Shown piece after piece: positions 1 through 10,290 of a stretch of DNA of 64,000 nucleotides. Under the pieces are notes generated by a model. That model had not been told where the DNA came from. It saw only the letters and a program-made list of their open reading frames with translations, and did not search any database. Position 1 is the stretch's first letter. Every line of letters begins with the position of its first letter. The DNA is from Panicum virgatum (taxonomy: Eukaryota; Streptophyta; Magnoliopsida; Poales; Poaceae). Made by a program: the position numbers and the translations under genes. The stretch is from the NCBI RefSeq assembly GCF_016808335.1, contig NC_053142.1, forward strand, positions 896,001 to 960,000, in the 5' to 3' direction.

Positions 1-120
1 ACATACCGCGGTTATTTTTCCGCATTCGCCTTCTTCCTTCCAAACCTTTGCGCCCCTTTGCCTTCGAGCCTCCTCGCCCCTTGCTCTTCTGCGCAGATTG
101 TTCCTCGCCTCCATAGCAAG

Positions 121-1914
121 ATGGCGTCCCTCGTTCGTCCCCGTCGTTTCCAAACCGAGGCGGAACTGAACGTGGTGCGCCGCCTGCTTGGGTGGAGTCC
201 ACAGGAGACTGCCTGGGGAATTCGAGCAGGCTCGGTTCCCCTCGGCGATCTGCGCGGCGGGGAATTTGTGCTGTTTATTTCGCACATTTCCACCGGGGTG
301 GGGCTGCCGATATCTTCGTATTTCCTGCTGCTGCTGGAGGATTTCGGCCTCCAGCTCCAGCATCTCACGCCCCACTCCATCCTTCTGACGTCGATCTTCG
401 TCCACCTATGCGAGATGTTCGTGGGGGTGCGGCCCTGCGTCATTCTCTTCGGCCACTTCTTCGTCCTGGTGAAGTCCGGGAAGAGCAAGGATGAAGTGGG
501 GGCGTACTACTTCCAGACAAGGAGCGATCTGCAGATGCCCTACATCCCCGGGCTTACTGGCGGGAAGTGGGAGGATTGGCACAAGGAGTGGGTGATAGCC
601 ACCACCGAAGCCAACGAGCACCTCATCATGCCGACCGAGGGACCCGCCTCCGACCGCCAGTCCTGGAGGGCCAAGCCTTCCCTGCCGTCGGAGTTTGACC
701 CCGTGCTGAGCAAGATCAGGACGCTGGCGGAGAGCGGCCTCACCTCGCTGCACGTGCTCGGGGACTTCTTGAAGCGCCGGATTGCCCCTCTGAAGCAGCG
801 GCCGCGTCCTGCCTGGAGCTTCACCGGACTCCAAGACTGCAGCGATCTGACCCAGGAAGGCCTGGAGGTCGTGGTGCGGGCGGTGACAGGGGAGATCTTC
901 GTCCCGGAGCAACTGATCCTCCCTCAGGGCGTCGTTCCCCTCTGCGAGGACTCAAGCCTAAGGGCTGCGGTGCATGCCACTCTGCCAACCCTCGACGACG
1001 GTGGGCTAGCAGCGCGCCAAACTGGGGGCGACCCGGACCGTGGGATCCGGATCCCCGGTGCGTCCGAGGAACAGGCCGTGCCGAGCACCGCAGGGTCTGG
1101 CCCTTCTGCCAAGGGCAAGCAGGCCGTGGCTGGTAGCTCCGCCGCGAGCGGTCCCAGCCAGGCCCGAAGCAGCTCCGGCGCATCGCCGGAGGAGGTGAGC
1201 CGGCGCAGGTTGCACCGTAGCGACGGGACCCCAGTTATGGAGCCCGCCGCAAAGTGTCAGAGGGCCGCTGAGGACGTGGGCCAGGGTAGCTCCCGGGCCC
1301 TCGACTCACGCGGGACCCCTGGTGTAGCTGCGCCGCCATCACCACCGCCGGGAGGTGCCTCTCCCCGGCAGCAGCAGCAGCAGCAACAACAACCTCCACC
1401 ACCATCACCACCACAAGGGCAGCAGCAGCAGCCACGAGGTGCGCCTCCGCCGCTGCCACGGCAGCAGTGGTCGCCCAGCCTCCGTGGACGCTGGAGACCC
1501 GGCGCTTCGGGGTAAGTGTTCTTCTGTTCACTCCCCTTATTCCTGGTGCTTCGCTTTTTGCTGAAGAGCTTCTTCTCTTCGTTTGGCAGGGCCTCTCGCC
1601 CAGGCAGCTCTTCCGCCGCCGCTGGCTCATCAGCCTGGGTCCAGGCGACCGGTGCCTCGGCGGCAACGGCGGAAGCGACGGCGGATGTGGGGAGCTCGGG
1701 TGCGGCGACCTCCGCTAACCCGATGGTGCCCAACGCGGCGGCGGCAGATGTGCTAGTGCCAGGCGCAGCAACGTCCAACGCGGTGGCCCCCGAGGCCCCG
1801 GTTACGGTGGCAGACGCACCGACACCGGGCTTGGCGACGGCGAGCACCTCAGTACCCGAGGGACCAACGTCTGTGCCAGATGTCCCCACCCCAGCTCCCA
1901 ACCTGAAGAGCTAG
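121..1914 (+). CDS. aORF protein, N-terminal part, Transposase_28-like; one 78-bp intron
   Basis: Exon 1 runs 121-1511, a GT-AG intron of 78 bp spans 1512-1589, and exon 2 runs 1590-1914. The start at 121 is preferred over in-frame upstream sequence because the same ATG context is conserved in all three copies. Residues of about 20-140 resemble the 'putative gypsy type transposon' domain (Transposase_28 type): a hydrophobic block around EFVLFISHIS, then LPISSYFLLLL, HLTPHSIL and CEMFVGVRP. After it come a poly-Gln/Pro tract (about 1369-1435) and an Ala/Ser/Pro-rich linker in exon 2. The in-frame read through the unspliced intron would stop at once (GGG TAA), so splicing is needed to enter the linker. 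The domain is known from grass Tat elements as an antisense ORF of unknown role. Exon 1 is fully open here, unlike in the resident full-length element. Confidence 0.75.
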
Positions 1915-1999
1915 AGGTGGTCTCTGGTAGGCGGCTCTTACAAGGTCCCCCAGAGGAGGATGCGGTTCCCCTCCCCCGGGTGCTGGTCCGGGTCCGCAG

Positions 2000-3031
2000 A
2001 CGATAGAAGAGGCGACCTCTACCACTGAGGCAGCATTCCGATGGGAGTGGACAGCTCTAGAGAGCGAGCGTCAGCGCCTCGGCGACTGGCACATCCGTCT
2101 GGAGGAGCGCACGAAGGTCGAGGCCTCTCGTGCTGCCTCCGCCCGGTCCGAGCTTGAGGCCGACCTTGAGTCCTACAGGAAAGGGCTCCGGAAGGTGTTC
2201 GACCGGGAGCTCGTGGTGGCGGGACGGGAGAAAGCCCTGGAGCTGCGGGAGCAGGCTATTGCCAAGAAGGAGGCCAGCCTTGCGGCTCAGGGATCCGAGC
2301 TCGAGTCTCGTAGCCAGGGACTCGAGGTCTGCAAGCAGGAGCTCGACAAACTCTCCGAGTCCCTGCATCAATGGAGCCAGGAGCTGCAGGAGACCGCCAG
2401 CCAGCAGGCTGTTGCCGAGATGGAGCTCGACGAGGAGAGGAAGTCCCTTGCACGGTGGGAATCCCTCACCATCAGCATGGAGTAGGTCCTTGCGTGCCAG
2501 CGCGAGTGTCTTAAGACCCTGAAGGAGTCAGCAGCGCGGAAGGAGGCCTCGCTCCAGGAGAAGGCCCTCCAGCTGGAGGTGGCTCAGGCGGCACTGGATG
2601 CCCAGGTACAGGAGGTGGTCTAGGAGGCAGCCCGGAAGCTGCAGGAGGACCAGTGCATGGGGGCCCAGCGAATCATCGACTGGATGGGCGAAGCAAGCTC
2701 AGCTCTGGTGCCACTTGGAATGAGTCCAATCCAAGCGGCAGAGCGGCCAGCTTCAATTGCTGACGCCCTCCCGGTGCTGAACTCTGCTTCAGAGAGATTC
2801 CGGCGCCTGGAGCCGATCCTCACTGGCCACCTTGAAGCCGAGGGCCGTGAGCTGTGCCGGATGGTGGCGGAGTATATTTTGACATGCCTCCGGAGCCACG
2901 ACCCCGCCATCTCGCTAGCCCCCGTCGTCGATGGTCTAGTGGCGGAGACGGAAGCCTCCGCTCAGGAAAGCGTGCGGGAGGTCGTCGACTTTGTAGCTGC
3001 TTATTTCAAGCGGGAGCCTGCAGATTCTTGA
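2000..3031 (+). pseudogene. aORF C-terminal coiled-coil part, two stops
   Basis: One frame from 2000 to 3031 encodes a strongly helical Glu/Lys/Gln/Leu-rich region (about 2050-2660) that looks like a coiled coil. It is followed by a globular tail ending in KREPADS. The frame is interrupted by TAG at 2483-2485 (AAG in the 47 kb copy) and TAG at 2621-2623 (CAG in the 47 kb copy). Between exon 2 of the N-terminal part and this frame, 1915-1999 reads in yet another frame, giving a plausible SGRRLLQGPPEEDA stretch. The whole protein would therefore need frame changes or an extra intron. The function of the coiled-coil half is unknown to me. Confidence 0.65.
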
Positions 3032-3394
3032 GCTGGACCATCACAGCAGTAGAACTTTTGTTTTTTGTGTTATGTAAAAACATTGTACTTGTTGAAATTT
3101 TAATAGAAGAAATTTCAACTTAGCTGTTTGTCAGTTGCTCTGGTTGTGGTATGCAGCACCCCGGCGCCCTGGCTCCCTGGTAGATAGGTTTAGTTGTTAG
3201 AACATATCTGCCATCCGAGCCGAGAAGACGCTCCGGACCCCCCCCCCCCTATGAGGTTGAACAAGTGTTCTTGGGCATAAGTGTAGCACAGATTGTAAGT
3301 CAAACGAGCGACTTATTCCCTGAATAGCAGAAAAAACTACAGAGAGGAAAATCAAACTCGCTGGGATGGTAGTAACGATACTGCAACTTAGCTG
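3032..3394. other. Tat element non-coding tail between aORF and breakpoint
   Basis: This follows the aORF stop and matches 47769-48121. Unit 2 has lost about 70 bp here (it joins TTTTTTGTTG to ATTGTATGCAGC near 24680), so the two units differ. The fragment ends abruptly at about 3394 (24932 in unit 2), where host-derived promoter sequence is fused. Confidence 0.7.
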
Positions 3395-3401
3395 TAGAAT
3401 T

Positions 3402-3539
3402 CATTGGGTCCAAATTGTAGTTTACTTTGACTTTTTTGGTATATGCATTTTGCTATGTGTCTAGACATTATGTCTAGACACATAGCAAAATGTATGCACA
3501 AAAAAAGGTAAAGGAAATTACAATTTGAAACGGAGGGAG
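3402..3539. mobile_element. Stowaway-like MITE, left terminus degenerate
   Basis: This is a near-complete inverted repeat centred on TATGTCTAGACATA-type sequence. Its right end reads GAAACGGAGGGAG followed by TA, which is the reverse complement of the classic grass Stowaway terminus CTCCCTCCGTTTC. The left end has decayed to CATTGGGTCC. The same MITE lies at 38339-38476 in the intact promoter of the two-repeat gene, so it travelled with that promoter. Confidence 0.8.
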
Positions 3540-3616
3540 TAGAATTCAACTACAACATTACATAGTTTTTGCAGGATTGAAACTACAGGAAAACTGACTG
3601 TATCTTCATGCATCCA

Positions 3617-3840
3617 GGCCTTGTTTAGATTGCAAATATTTACAACTTCAGTTACTGTAGCACTTTCGTTTATATTTGGTAATTAGTGTCCAATTATGGA
3701 CTAATTAAGCTCAAAAGCTTCGTCTCTTAAATTACAGACAAACTGTGCAATTAGTTAATTTTTTTACCTATATTTAATGCTCCATGCATGCTTCTATAAA
3801 TTGATGTGATGGAGAGAGTGTGAAAAAATTTAGAATTTGG
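3617..3840. mobile_element. Tourist/PIF-type MITE, right end missing
   Basis: It begins GGCCTTGTTTAGATTGCAAA and continues through ACTGTAGCACTTTCG and ATTTAATGCTCCATGCATG, a very common panicoid MITE. The expected closing terminus (AACTAAACAAGGCC) is absent. Sequence passes directly into the GC-rich promoter of the two-repeat gene after TTTAGAATTTGG. Confidence 0.75.
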
Positions 3841-4410
3841 AACGGCGTGGGCCGCTCGAGAGCCGTTACGGCGTTCCTCGCGGGCCAGCTTGGACGCCCT
3901 GGACGCTGCGCCGCGGGGCCGTGCTGAGCAACGTCGACGCGTTCCACCAGCTGTTGCACCACGCATCACAGGGCTTTCGCATCTTTCGTGCAATGCACGA
4001 AGATCCCATAGGAGTAGGTACCCCCATCGGGTCCGAACAGAACCCGGTAGAAGCTTCGAGAACGCGCGGACGCCCCGCGGCCCCACGCGCACCTCTCCAC
4101 TCGTCGATCACTACCCATAGAAAATTCAATGCTCCACTCTACTCCGTCAATCCTCCCGCGGCGGCCCAAATCACGCCTGAAGCTCGCGCCAACTCACTGA
4201 TCCGCGCCTCGCCCCTCTCCACCAATCCCCTTCCAGCATTAGATACCTTTCGTGCGTTCCACGAAAGAGAATTTCGTGTAGCTACTATAAGATAAGACCA
4301 AACCCAAAAAGAAAGGTCACATCACACACAAAATATCTGGGCGAAAGAGAGCGGGAGGGTTCCACTTCAGAGAGAGAAAGAGCGAGAGAGAGAGCACGGC
4401 GGCGGCGGAA
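3841..4410 (+). promoter_or_regulatory. Orphan promoter copied from the two-repeat gene
   Basis: This is nearly identical to 38767-39418, the sequence upstream of the intact two-repeat gene in unit 2. It includes a TATA-like TATAAGATA at 4286 and a purine-rich leader of GAGA repeats just before the ATG. Here it drives only a 43-codon truncated ORF. An open frame at 3837-4295 (SNVDAFHQLLHHASQ region) is conserved in three copies, but I do not recognise it. Confidence 0.7.
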
Positions 4411-4542
4411 ATGGCGGTGGCGGCGGAGAACGAGAGGACCATCGCCGGCCTCCAGGGAGCCCTCCGCCTCCTCGCGGAGCAGCCGACTCCGGTGGGCGTC
4501 AGCGTCAAGCTCGAGTCCGTCCTGGCCACCAACTTGCAGTAG
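4411..4542 (+). pseudogene. Truncated 5' end of two-repeat gene (43 codons)
   Basis: The first 40 codons (MAVAAENERTIAGLQ...) are identical to the start of the complete genes at 18707 and 39419. After codon 40 (GTCCTGGCCACC) the sequence changes to unrelated DNA, adds Asn-Leu-Gln and stops at TAG 4540-4542. The breakpoint is the same in unit 2, so it predates the tandem duplication. It could be transcribed from the adjacent promoter copy, but the peptide is only 43 residues and most of repeat 1 is missing. Confidence 0.8.
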
Positions 4543-4841
4543 TAGTTCAAACTGCACCTGATCCGGGTCCTGCACTATTGCTATCGCTAGAACACGAAGA
4601 GGAGGTACCGAGTGTTTTACTGTTTTAGCATTACGATTTGCCTTCTTAGTTTATTAGTTATTATCCTTCCTCTCCTGGGTCAACATATTATACTAGCTAG
4701 ACGTCTAGACCTATTTTTTACAACAAATTTGCAGGCCACATTTGGCCTTTTCAACATTATGTCTTGTACTTAGCTTGATCCCAGCACAAGAACAGCAAAA
4801 TTCACATTACTCATGACCTGTCCTTATCTTACACACACATA
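4543..4841. other. Unassigned AT-rich sequence
   Basis: About 300 bp between the truncated gene and the hAT MITE. I see no coding frame, TIR or motif that I recognise. It is conserved in unit 2 at 26083-26381. Confidence 0.5.
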
Positions 4842-4849
4842 GTGGGATG

Positions 4850-4877
4850 CAGTGGCGGAGCGGTGAGCCAAAACCAA

Positions 4878-4910
<33 letters not shown>

Positions 4911-5144
4911 GGTAGTTCGATCAGACTTCAGCCTTGATACCTATAGAGTTGTTCATCTAGAAAGGTTTGAACAAGTGCTGCTGCTTGTAGATAAATGGAG
5001 CAGGGGGGAGCTTATGTCGTATGTATGCATACAACCATGCAGCTGCGGCTTGGCAAGCAAGCATGTAGAAGCAAATCTTGAGAAAATTTCATGGGGCAAG
5101 GGAGGGCCGGAGCCCAGTTTAGCCTCCACTAGGCTCCGCCCCTG
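4850..5144. mobile_element. hAT-type MITE, 8-bp TSD GTGGGATG
   Basis: Terminal inverted repeats CAGTGGCGGAGC and GCTCCGCCCCTG flank 295 bp. Perfect 8-bp target site duplications GTGGGATG lie at 4842-4849 and 5145-5152, the hallmark of hAT elements. The body contains a run of about 32 G (4878-4909). It has no coding capacity. It sits exactly at the 3' end of the copia fragment. Confidence 0.9.
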
Positions 5145-5213
5145 GTGGGATGATTGCAGCAGATCGAGCACCAAGTTTTGCTGACACTGCCAGTAGCAAT
5201 ATAACGTGATGGA

Positions 5214-7085
5214 TTACAGCACATCAGATTTATTGCGAAGCGGGATTGTCCAGATGTAGTGTTTATAATCATCAAGAAAAATAACGTAATACTTGTATCC
5301 TGAATAACTGTACACAGGTGATGTCCACACATCGGAATGATCTAATTGGAAAGGGAAAAATGTTTGAGAAACTGAAGGAGCAAATGGCAGGCGAGGATGT
5401 TTTCGACATGAAGAACATGAATGCTTTTCAGATTTATTACAGCTAAAACCAAAAGTGTGCAGAACTTGAGAAGTGACTGGGTGGCCGGGGTGTCCCAGTC
5501 GCTGATGCCACAGGGACGTTGCCGAGGACGCATGAAGAGCTTCAGGATGTGGAAGACGGAGAGGGTAAAGATCGCCGTTGCTTTCACATCAGAGCATCTC
5601 CGCCATGGTAGGAAGAGCCTTGATGGAAAAACCAGAAGGGTCAAACTCGATTAAAACATTATTATCACGAGTTAAACGACGAACAGAAATCAAGTTCTTA
5701 ATGAGAGAGGGTGAAACAAGAACGTCATTTAGATGAAGAGGATTGGTGGCAGTAGGAATGAGTGTTTGTGCTTGATGTGTGACAGGCATTTGAGCACCAT
5801 TACCTACTGTGATGACTGAAGAAGATGGTTGAAGGTTGGAGAGAAGGAGGTTACCAGGAGAGGAAGACATATGCGACGTCGCGCCGGTGTCGAGGTACTA
5901 GTCGGAGGCGGTGGGAGGTTGGTGCGGGACGCCGGAGGATGGCAGCGCCGCGTAGAAGGCACTGGTGTCGAAGACATTGGAGGGGTGGGAGGCGGCCACC
6001 ATCGCCTGCTGCGGCTGGAACGGTGGGCGAGCCCCCAGAACGCCGGCACCCGGGGCACGGAAAGGCATGGGCCAGGTCTGCACCATGCCTTGCCACGGAT
6101 TGTAGCCCGCGGCCCACGGCGCGGACTGGGTGTTGGGGGTGTTGCCGTTGGCATTGGAGGGCGAGTTGCCGCCGCCGTTGTTCCGGTCGTGACGACGATC
6201 CGAGCGGTTGTTGGAGCGAGGGTTCCCGCCACCGTTGCCGTGGCCGGATCGGTTGTTGGAGCGCTGGGCGGGCGGGGCGGAGGACCCGTCCTTGGCACCG
6301 GAGGAGACCGAGCTGGAGGAGCCGCCGGAGTGGTCGCTGTGGGACGCGGTGAAGGCCTGCCCAGCCTCGTCATTGGAGTCGTGCTGGAAGCTAAGCTCCT
6401 CAAGGATGAGGAAGGAGCGGGTGCTTTGGAAGGTGTGCGGCGGGAACTTGGAGGTGATCACCGGCTTGACGTAGCGGTACCGGGGGTTGAGGCCGCGGAG
6501 AAGATTCAGCACCTGGCTCGGCTCGGAGACGGCGTAGCTGATGTCACGCAGCTGGTCAGCGATGCGCTTCAACTTGGTACAGTAGTCGTTCATCGACATG
6601 TTGCCTTGTTGGAGAGAGCGTAGCTCGGTTTCGAGGAAGCCGGCACGCTACAACTCATTGTCATGGAAGAGGGCCTCGACGGCGTGCCAGAGGGAGAAAG
6701 CGTCATGGTTGTCACGGCGCACGACGTCGTAGACGCCCTTGGAGACCGTTGTGAGGATCCAGTTGACGACGCAGGAATCAATCCGGCGCCACTCGCGATC
6801 GCGGACGTCGTTCGGCGTAGTGGTGTTGATGTGGTCCTCCAGCCCGAGCTTGCCGAGGGCGGACTCGAAGAAATGACGCCACTGACCGAAGTTGCCGTCG
6901 TCCATCTCAAGAATGATGGGAACATGGTGGCAGATGGAGATCCCTTGGATCTGGGAGGAGGTGGATGGAGCGACGGAGAAGCCGTCGTCGAAAGTAGAAT
7001 CAGAGGCCGCGTGAGAAGAGGGAGCCATGGGAGCGGAAGCTGCATGTGCCGGAGAGAGGGTAGGATCGGCGGAGTCTGATACCAT
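5214..7085 (-). pseudogene. Ty1/copia gag-protease-integrase fragment
   Basis: A single minus-strand frame runs from 7085 to TAA at 5214-5216 with three internal stops. Gag (about 7027-5901) has the UBN2-like blocks GNFGQWRHFFESALGKLGLEDH and SMNDYCTKLKRIADQLRD. The protease motif LDTGATSHM follows at about 5890-5862. A GAG-pre-integrase zinc region (WHQRLGHPG, then CNKSEKHSCSSC) lies at about 5515-5410. The integrase core start SDVWTSPVYS...FLDDYKHYIW ends at about 5217. The stops are TAG 6648 (Gln expected), TAG 5898 (Trp expected in WYLDTGA) and TGA 5589 (Arg CGA expected). RT and RNase H are missing. The adjoining primer site places its 5' LTR to the right. Confidence 0.85.
7070..7084 (-). 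other. Copia primer-binding site
   Basis: Read on the minus strand this is TGGTATCAGACTCCG, the initiator-Met tRNA type PBS typical of plant copia elements. It abuts the LTR terminus (TCTACA on the minus strand). Confidence 0.85.
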
Positions 7086-7180
7086 GTAGAATAGAATTGC
7101 TCAACTGGATGCTTGTATTGATCATATGAGTGTACATATATAGTATTACAACACAGGCCTTTGGCCAAGGCCGTTCAGGC
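7085..7180 (-). mobile_element. Copia 5' LTR, inner end; outer end not determined
   Basis: The LTR starts with TGTAGAATAG on the plus strand, directly after the PBS. It contains the usual copia-type AT-rich stretch (GATCATATGAGTGTACATATATAG). I could not locate its outer terminus or a TSD, so the right boundary is approximate. Confidence 0.55.
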
Positions 7181-7199
7181 GAGAACGAGCGAGTGCGCC

Positions 7200-8660
7200 T
7201 ACGGAATGCTGAGTTTCCGGATGACCGCACGCAAGGAAAGTTACGGTCGACATGGCCCACCACGTGATCCCCCTCCCCCACCTGCTCCCTTCCTCCTCTA
7301 TTTTTTTTTCTCTTTCTCATTCTGGATCTGGATCCAGGCGAGGTGCCCGGCGCCCGCCATCCAGCCCCACCTCCCGGCTGCCATCCTTTTCCACTGCACA
7401 TGGTCTCCCCCGGATCTCGAGCATGGCGCCCCCTCCCACTTTTTCCTTTCTGCTCCTTCCTTTTCTGCTCCATGGCGAGTCGGCGGTGGGGCCGGGGCGG
7501 GAGGCGCGGCGAGAGCGCAGCTGTTGCGGACGCGTGGGCGCGGCGCGTACACACGGGTTGTTGAGATCCTACATGCCCGGGCGTTAGACTTGCTGCACTG
7601 GGTCCTGGATACACATCCGGTACCCATCCTGCAGGAGACGGATCCAGGAAAAATCGCGGCAGCGGTTCCTGGATGTCTGCCCCGGACGTACGGCAGCTCC
7701 GGTACGCGCCTCCCTGGGGCCCGCGCTCGTCCAGCTCCACCGCTCGAGGGAAAAGGCGAGGAGAGAGGAGGAGGTCCAGCCCCGGAGCTCCATGGCCGCC
7801 GCCTGCCCGTTGCCGTCGTCCAGCCCGCGCCCCTGTTCCAGCCACGACCGTCCCGGCGGCCTCGCTGCGCTCGGGAGCAGGACGACGTGCGGCCACGCGG
7901 ATCCGGGAAGCCGCACGTGAGGGCGCCGCCGGACGAGGCCACCTCGGCCGGACGCGGCCACCTCCGCCGGAGCAAGGAGAGGCCGTGCGGTGGTGCTCCG
8001 GCCTTGTCCTTGAGCCCGGACTTGATGGCGCGCAGGAGGTCCGCGAGAAGCGCCGGGGAGATCTCGCCGATGAGGGACCGTCCTCGGTGACCACCTCGCC
8101 GGCCGCCGGCTGCGATTTGATTTGTGGGAGGACGCCGCCGGACCACCTCGAGCAGTCCACACTGTGGCCGTCCTCGCCTGCCGGTGGAGAGGAGGCGCTG
8201 GGGCGCCGTCGCGCGGGCCTCTGCCGCCGCGCCCGAGGCCGGCGACCTTGGAGGCGGAGCACCAGCGAGCTTGGAGGCGGAGGAGGTGGAGAAGAGGTCG
8301 TCCTCGGACCGCCGCGCGCACGCGACCCGTCGCCGCCACGGCCACGCGCAGGGAGGGGGAGGCGCCGGTGGAGAGCCGCCGTCGCGCTGCCCTGCCGCGG
8401 CCGCCGGTGGGGGAGAGAAGAGGGAGCTTCTCGCGCGGAGTCGTCGGCGTGGAGCGAGGAGGCAGGGAGAGGTGGTGCGGTCGAATGGATGGAGAGAGGG
8501 GGAAAAGTAAAAGAAAAAATGAAAAAAAATGACAAGTGGGCCCCATAGTTAATAGAGGATGAATATAAAAAATTGATGAGTGTGAAAGAATTAGATATAG
8601 GGAAGGGGATCTTGCTGACTAGGATGTATAAAAAATGGCGGATAGTCTTAGCCGTTGCGG
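7200..8660 (-). mobile_element. GC-rich element or transduplicated block, family A (inverted copy)
   Basis: This is a very GC-rich stretch with long open frames on both strands, none resembling a known protein. Read on the minus strand, 8519-8660 gives a polypyrimidine/AT-rich leader (CTATATCTAATTCTT, ACTATGGGGCCCAC). That leader is clearly homologous to the plus strand at 17550-17650, so two members of one family lie in opposite orientation in each unit. The open frames are best explained by base composition. The class of element is uncertain (Mutator-like is possible). Confidence 0.4.
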
Positions 8661-8941
8661 AGCTATGTCCGCTGACAATGCAGCATAGAATATGCGAACG
8701 AATGACCATATGAACTTGGTTGCAGCACAACACTAGCGACATAGACACATAGCACAGATTAATAATCCTTGAGTTCATGGCCTAGTTTGACTGTATACAA
8801 TTATACAAAGCTGACCTCTGGCCATCATTTTTTCCCTATAATAGTTCAGTAATACTCCTAGTTGGGAATCATAAAGGTTAGCAAGTGCTAAAAACATCCC
8901 ATACATGATATCTTTTTTTTTTCTCCGACACATGTTAAGTT
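8661..8941. other. Intron-like sequence downstream of F-box-like exon
   Basis: AT-rich sequence with no coding signal. On the minus strand it directly follows a GT splice donor (8943-8942), so it may be intron sequence captured with the exon. Confidence 0.35.
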
Positions 8942-8943
8942 AC

Positions 8944-9306
8944 CTCAGGAAGGTCTGGGATTGAACTCCTCATTATTTTACCAGCTCGAGATATTCCATC
9001 GCCATCTTGTTGACAGGGTGATCCCTTTCTTTTACCCCTTGATGAGGTATACCTGCAACAGAAACAAAAAAATGATGATAATGGTAGCCCAGATGGACAC
9101 ATGAACGAAATGTAAGGGGGAAAACAGCAGGAAAAGGCACACAAGCACTTTGGAGATCGACCAAAGAAACTAGAAAGTGAACAAAACATTGACCGAAGTA
9201 ACCTAACGTTGAGGGCGAGCAGGCTGTTAGGAGGAAGAGGCTCACCCCGAGACCGGGCTCGGAGTTGCTGGCGACGCCGCTGCTGGTCGCGGAGGGCGGA
9301 GGTCAA
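8944..9306 (-). pseudogene. F-box-type gene fragment, two exons (5' end of gene)
   Basis: On the minus strand an ATG at 9306 opens exon 1 (9306-9246, Arg/Gln-rich), ending at a GTGAGC donor. Exon 2 (9052-8944) follows a TTGCAG acceptor and ends CTTCCTGAG before a GTAACT donor. Its best frame ends SSIPDLPE, the residues that lead into the F-box helix (LPEDIW...) of many grass F-box/FBD proteins. The next exon is not present. By my count, exon 1 joined to exon 2 enters a frame that stops at TAA (VK*), not the F-box-like frame, so it is broken. The family assignment rests on one short motif plus exon layout. The same fragment is at 30477-30839. Confidence 0.4.
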
Positions 9307-9757
9307 TGTTTCCTTGGAGCCGGGCGGAGGGCGGCGGCGCGTCGTATCTACTCCGGTGGTGTGGTGATGTGGGTGGCTGGCGTCTGCGGGCGATGGGCCG
9401 GGCCAAGTTGTGTTTTCCTCTTCCTTTCTTAAAACAAGATTTCTGAGCTCTAGATTCTAAAAATCCATGATTAGCCATTCTTTAAAATAATTTCTTTCTA
9501 TAAATTTCTAGTTTTATAATATTCGAAAAAGTTCTCACGTCATTTAGCACTCCAACCGGTTGCAGCAGCCAGCAGGTCGGGAGGTAAAATAAGCATTGTT
9601 GCGATCTCGTGTTTCTAGTGACAACCAATCGTGGCCATTGATAAATTTGGGGACGGGCTTGGATTGGAGAGTCATGCGAGAGTGATAGTCGCCTCGCCTT
9701 GCCTCACTAATTTCTGTTTGTATATATATAGAAGGGGAGAGGTCGGCAAGACGGTTA

Positions 9758-9772
9758 GTTGGAAATTGGGAT
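9758..9772. other. hAT excision footprint
   Basis: GTTGGAAATTGGGAT lies where unit 2 carries a 190-bp hAT MITE between GTTGGAAT and GTTGGGAT. It equals the left TSD with its last base changed T to A, followed by the right TSD minus its first base. R copy 2 retains the unduplicated site (TTAGTTGGGATCC at about 12301). Confidence 0.8.
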
Positions 9773-10258
9773 CCTGTCTTTCGTAGTTTTGTGCATGTGC
9801 TTATCGGTAGCATCAGCTACACGAGCAACTAGTTCTTGCAGAAGCTAACAGAGGAAAAGCCGAAAAGGGACAGAAGAAGAATCCCAACAAGAACGCAATT
9901 TGGGCTTTCGGCTTTAGGAAGAATCATCATTTCTTTTAGCTCCTGTCTCGCAAAAAGCAGAAATTAGCACGTGTGGTTTCTGGGATACCATGTGCAAACC
10001 GAGCTGAAAAAGGTATGTAAAAGGTATTTTCGTTTGAATCCATACAAAAAAGATATTATTTCTATAATGTGACAAGCGCTAATACACGATCATTTTGGTA
10101 TTGAAACTTTACATAATTTTTTTTGAACCTTTTAACTTCTTCAAATGAAAAAACTCAAAACTAGAGAGTTGTAGATCTCGTCGAGAGCTATAATTTTCAC
10201 ATAGAAATCATCTTCATCCGACGTAGTATTGAGGAGTTATGATTTTTGGAAAATTCAG

Positions 10259-10290
10259 TCTTGTCGCGCCAAATAATTTGGCGCGACAAG
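10259..10290. repeat. Perfect GTCGCGCCA palindrome
   Basis: CTTGTCGCGCCAAAT pairs with ATTTGGCGCGACAAG over about 30 bp with almost no loop. The motif TGGCGCGAC or GTCGCGCCA recurs several more times by 10380. The other two R copies each carry a mismatch in the right arm (GACGCGAC at about 12820; GGCGAGAC at about 32003). Confidence 0.85.

Larger units (their letters stand above)
1..3394 (-). mobile_element. Tat-lineage Ty3/gypsy internal fragment (aORF region)
   Basis: Matches 44711-48121 of the full-length element in this window almost base for base. The match stops at about 3394, where unrelated MITE sequence begins. It holds only the segment between pol and the 3' LTR, which carries an extra ORF on the opposite strand to gag-pol. 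No gag or pol sequence is attached. The gag-pol sense strand is minus; the extra ORF reads plus. Confidence 0.9.

Noticed and set aside
3837..4295. 152-codon frame upstream of the truncated gene as a separate gene
   Set aside because: It lies within promoter sequence of the two-repeat gene, crosses a MITE edge, and differs in length among copies. No domain.
5829..6623. 264-codon plus-strand frame (and its unit 2 copy)
   Set aside because: It is the antisense shadow of the copia gag frame, which has recognisable motifs on the minus strand.
7000..8778. 592-codon minus-strand open frame, and 260-320 codon frames on both strands across 7160-8550 and in unit 2
   Set aside because: Overlapping frames are open on both strands and are Arg/Pro/Ala low-complexity. 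They cross the copia LTR and have no domain. GC composition explains them.
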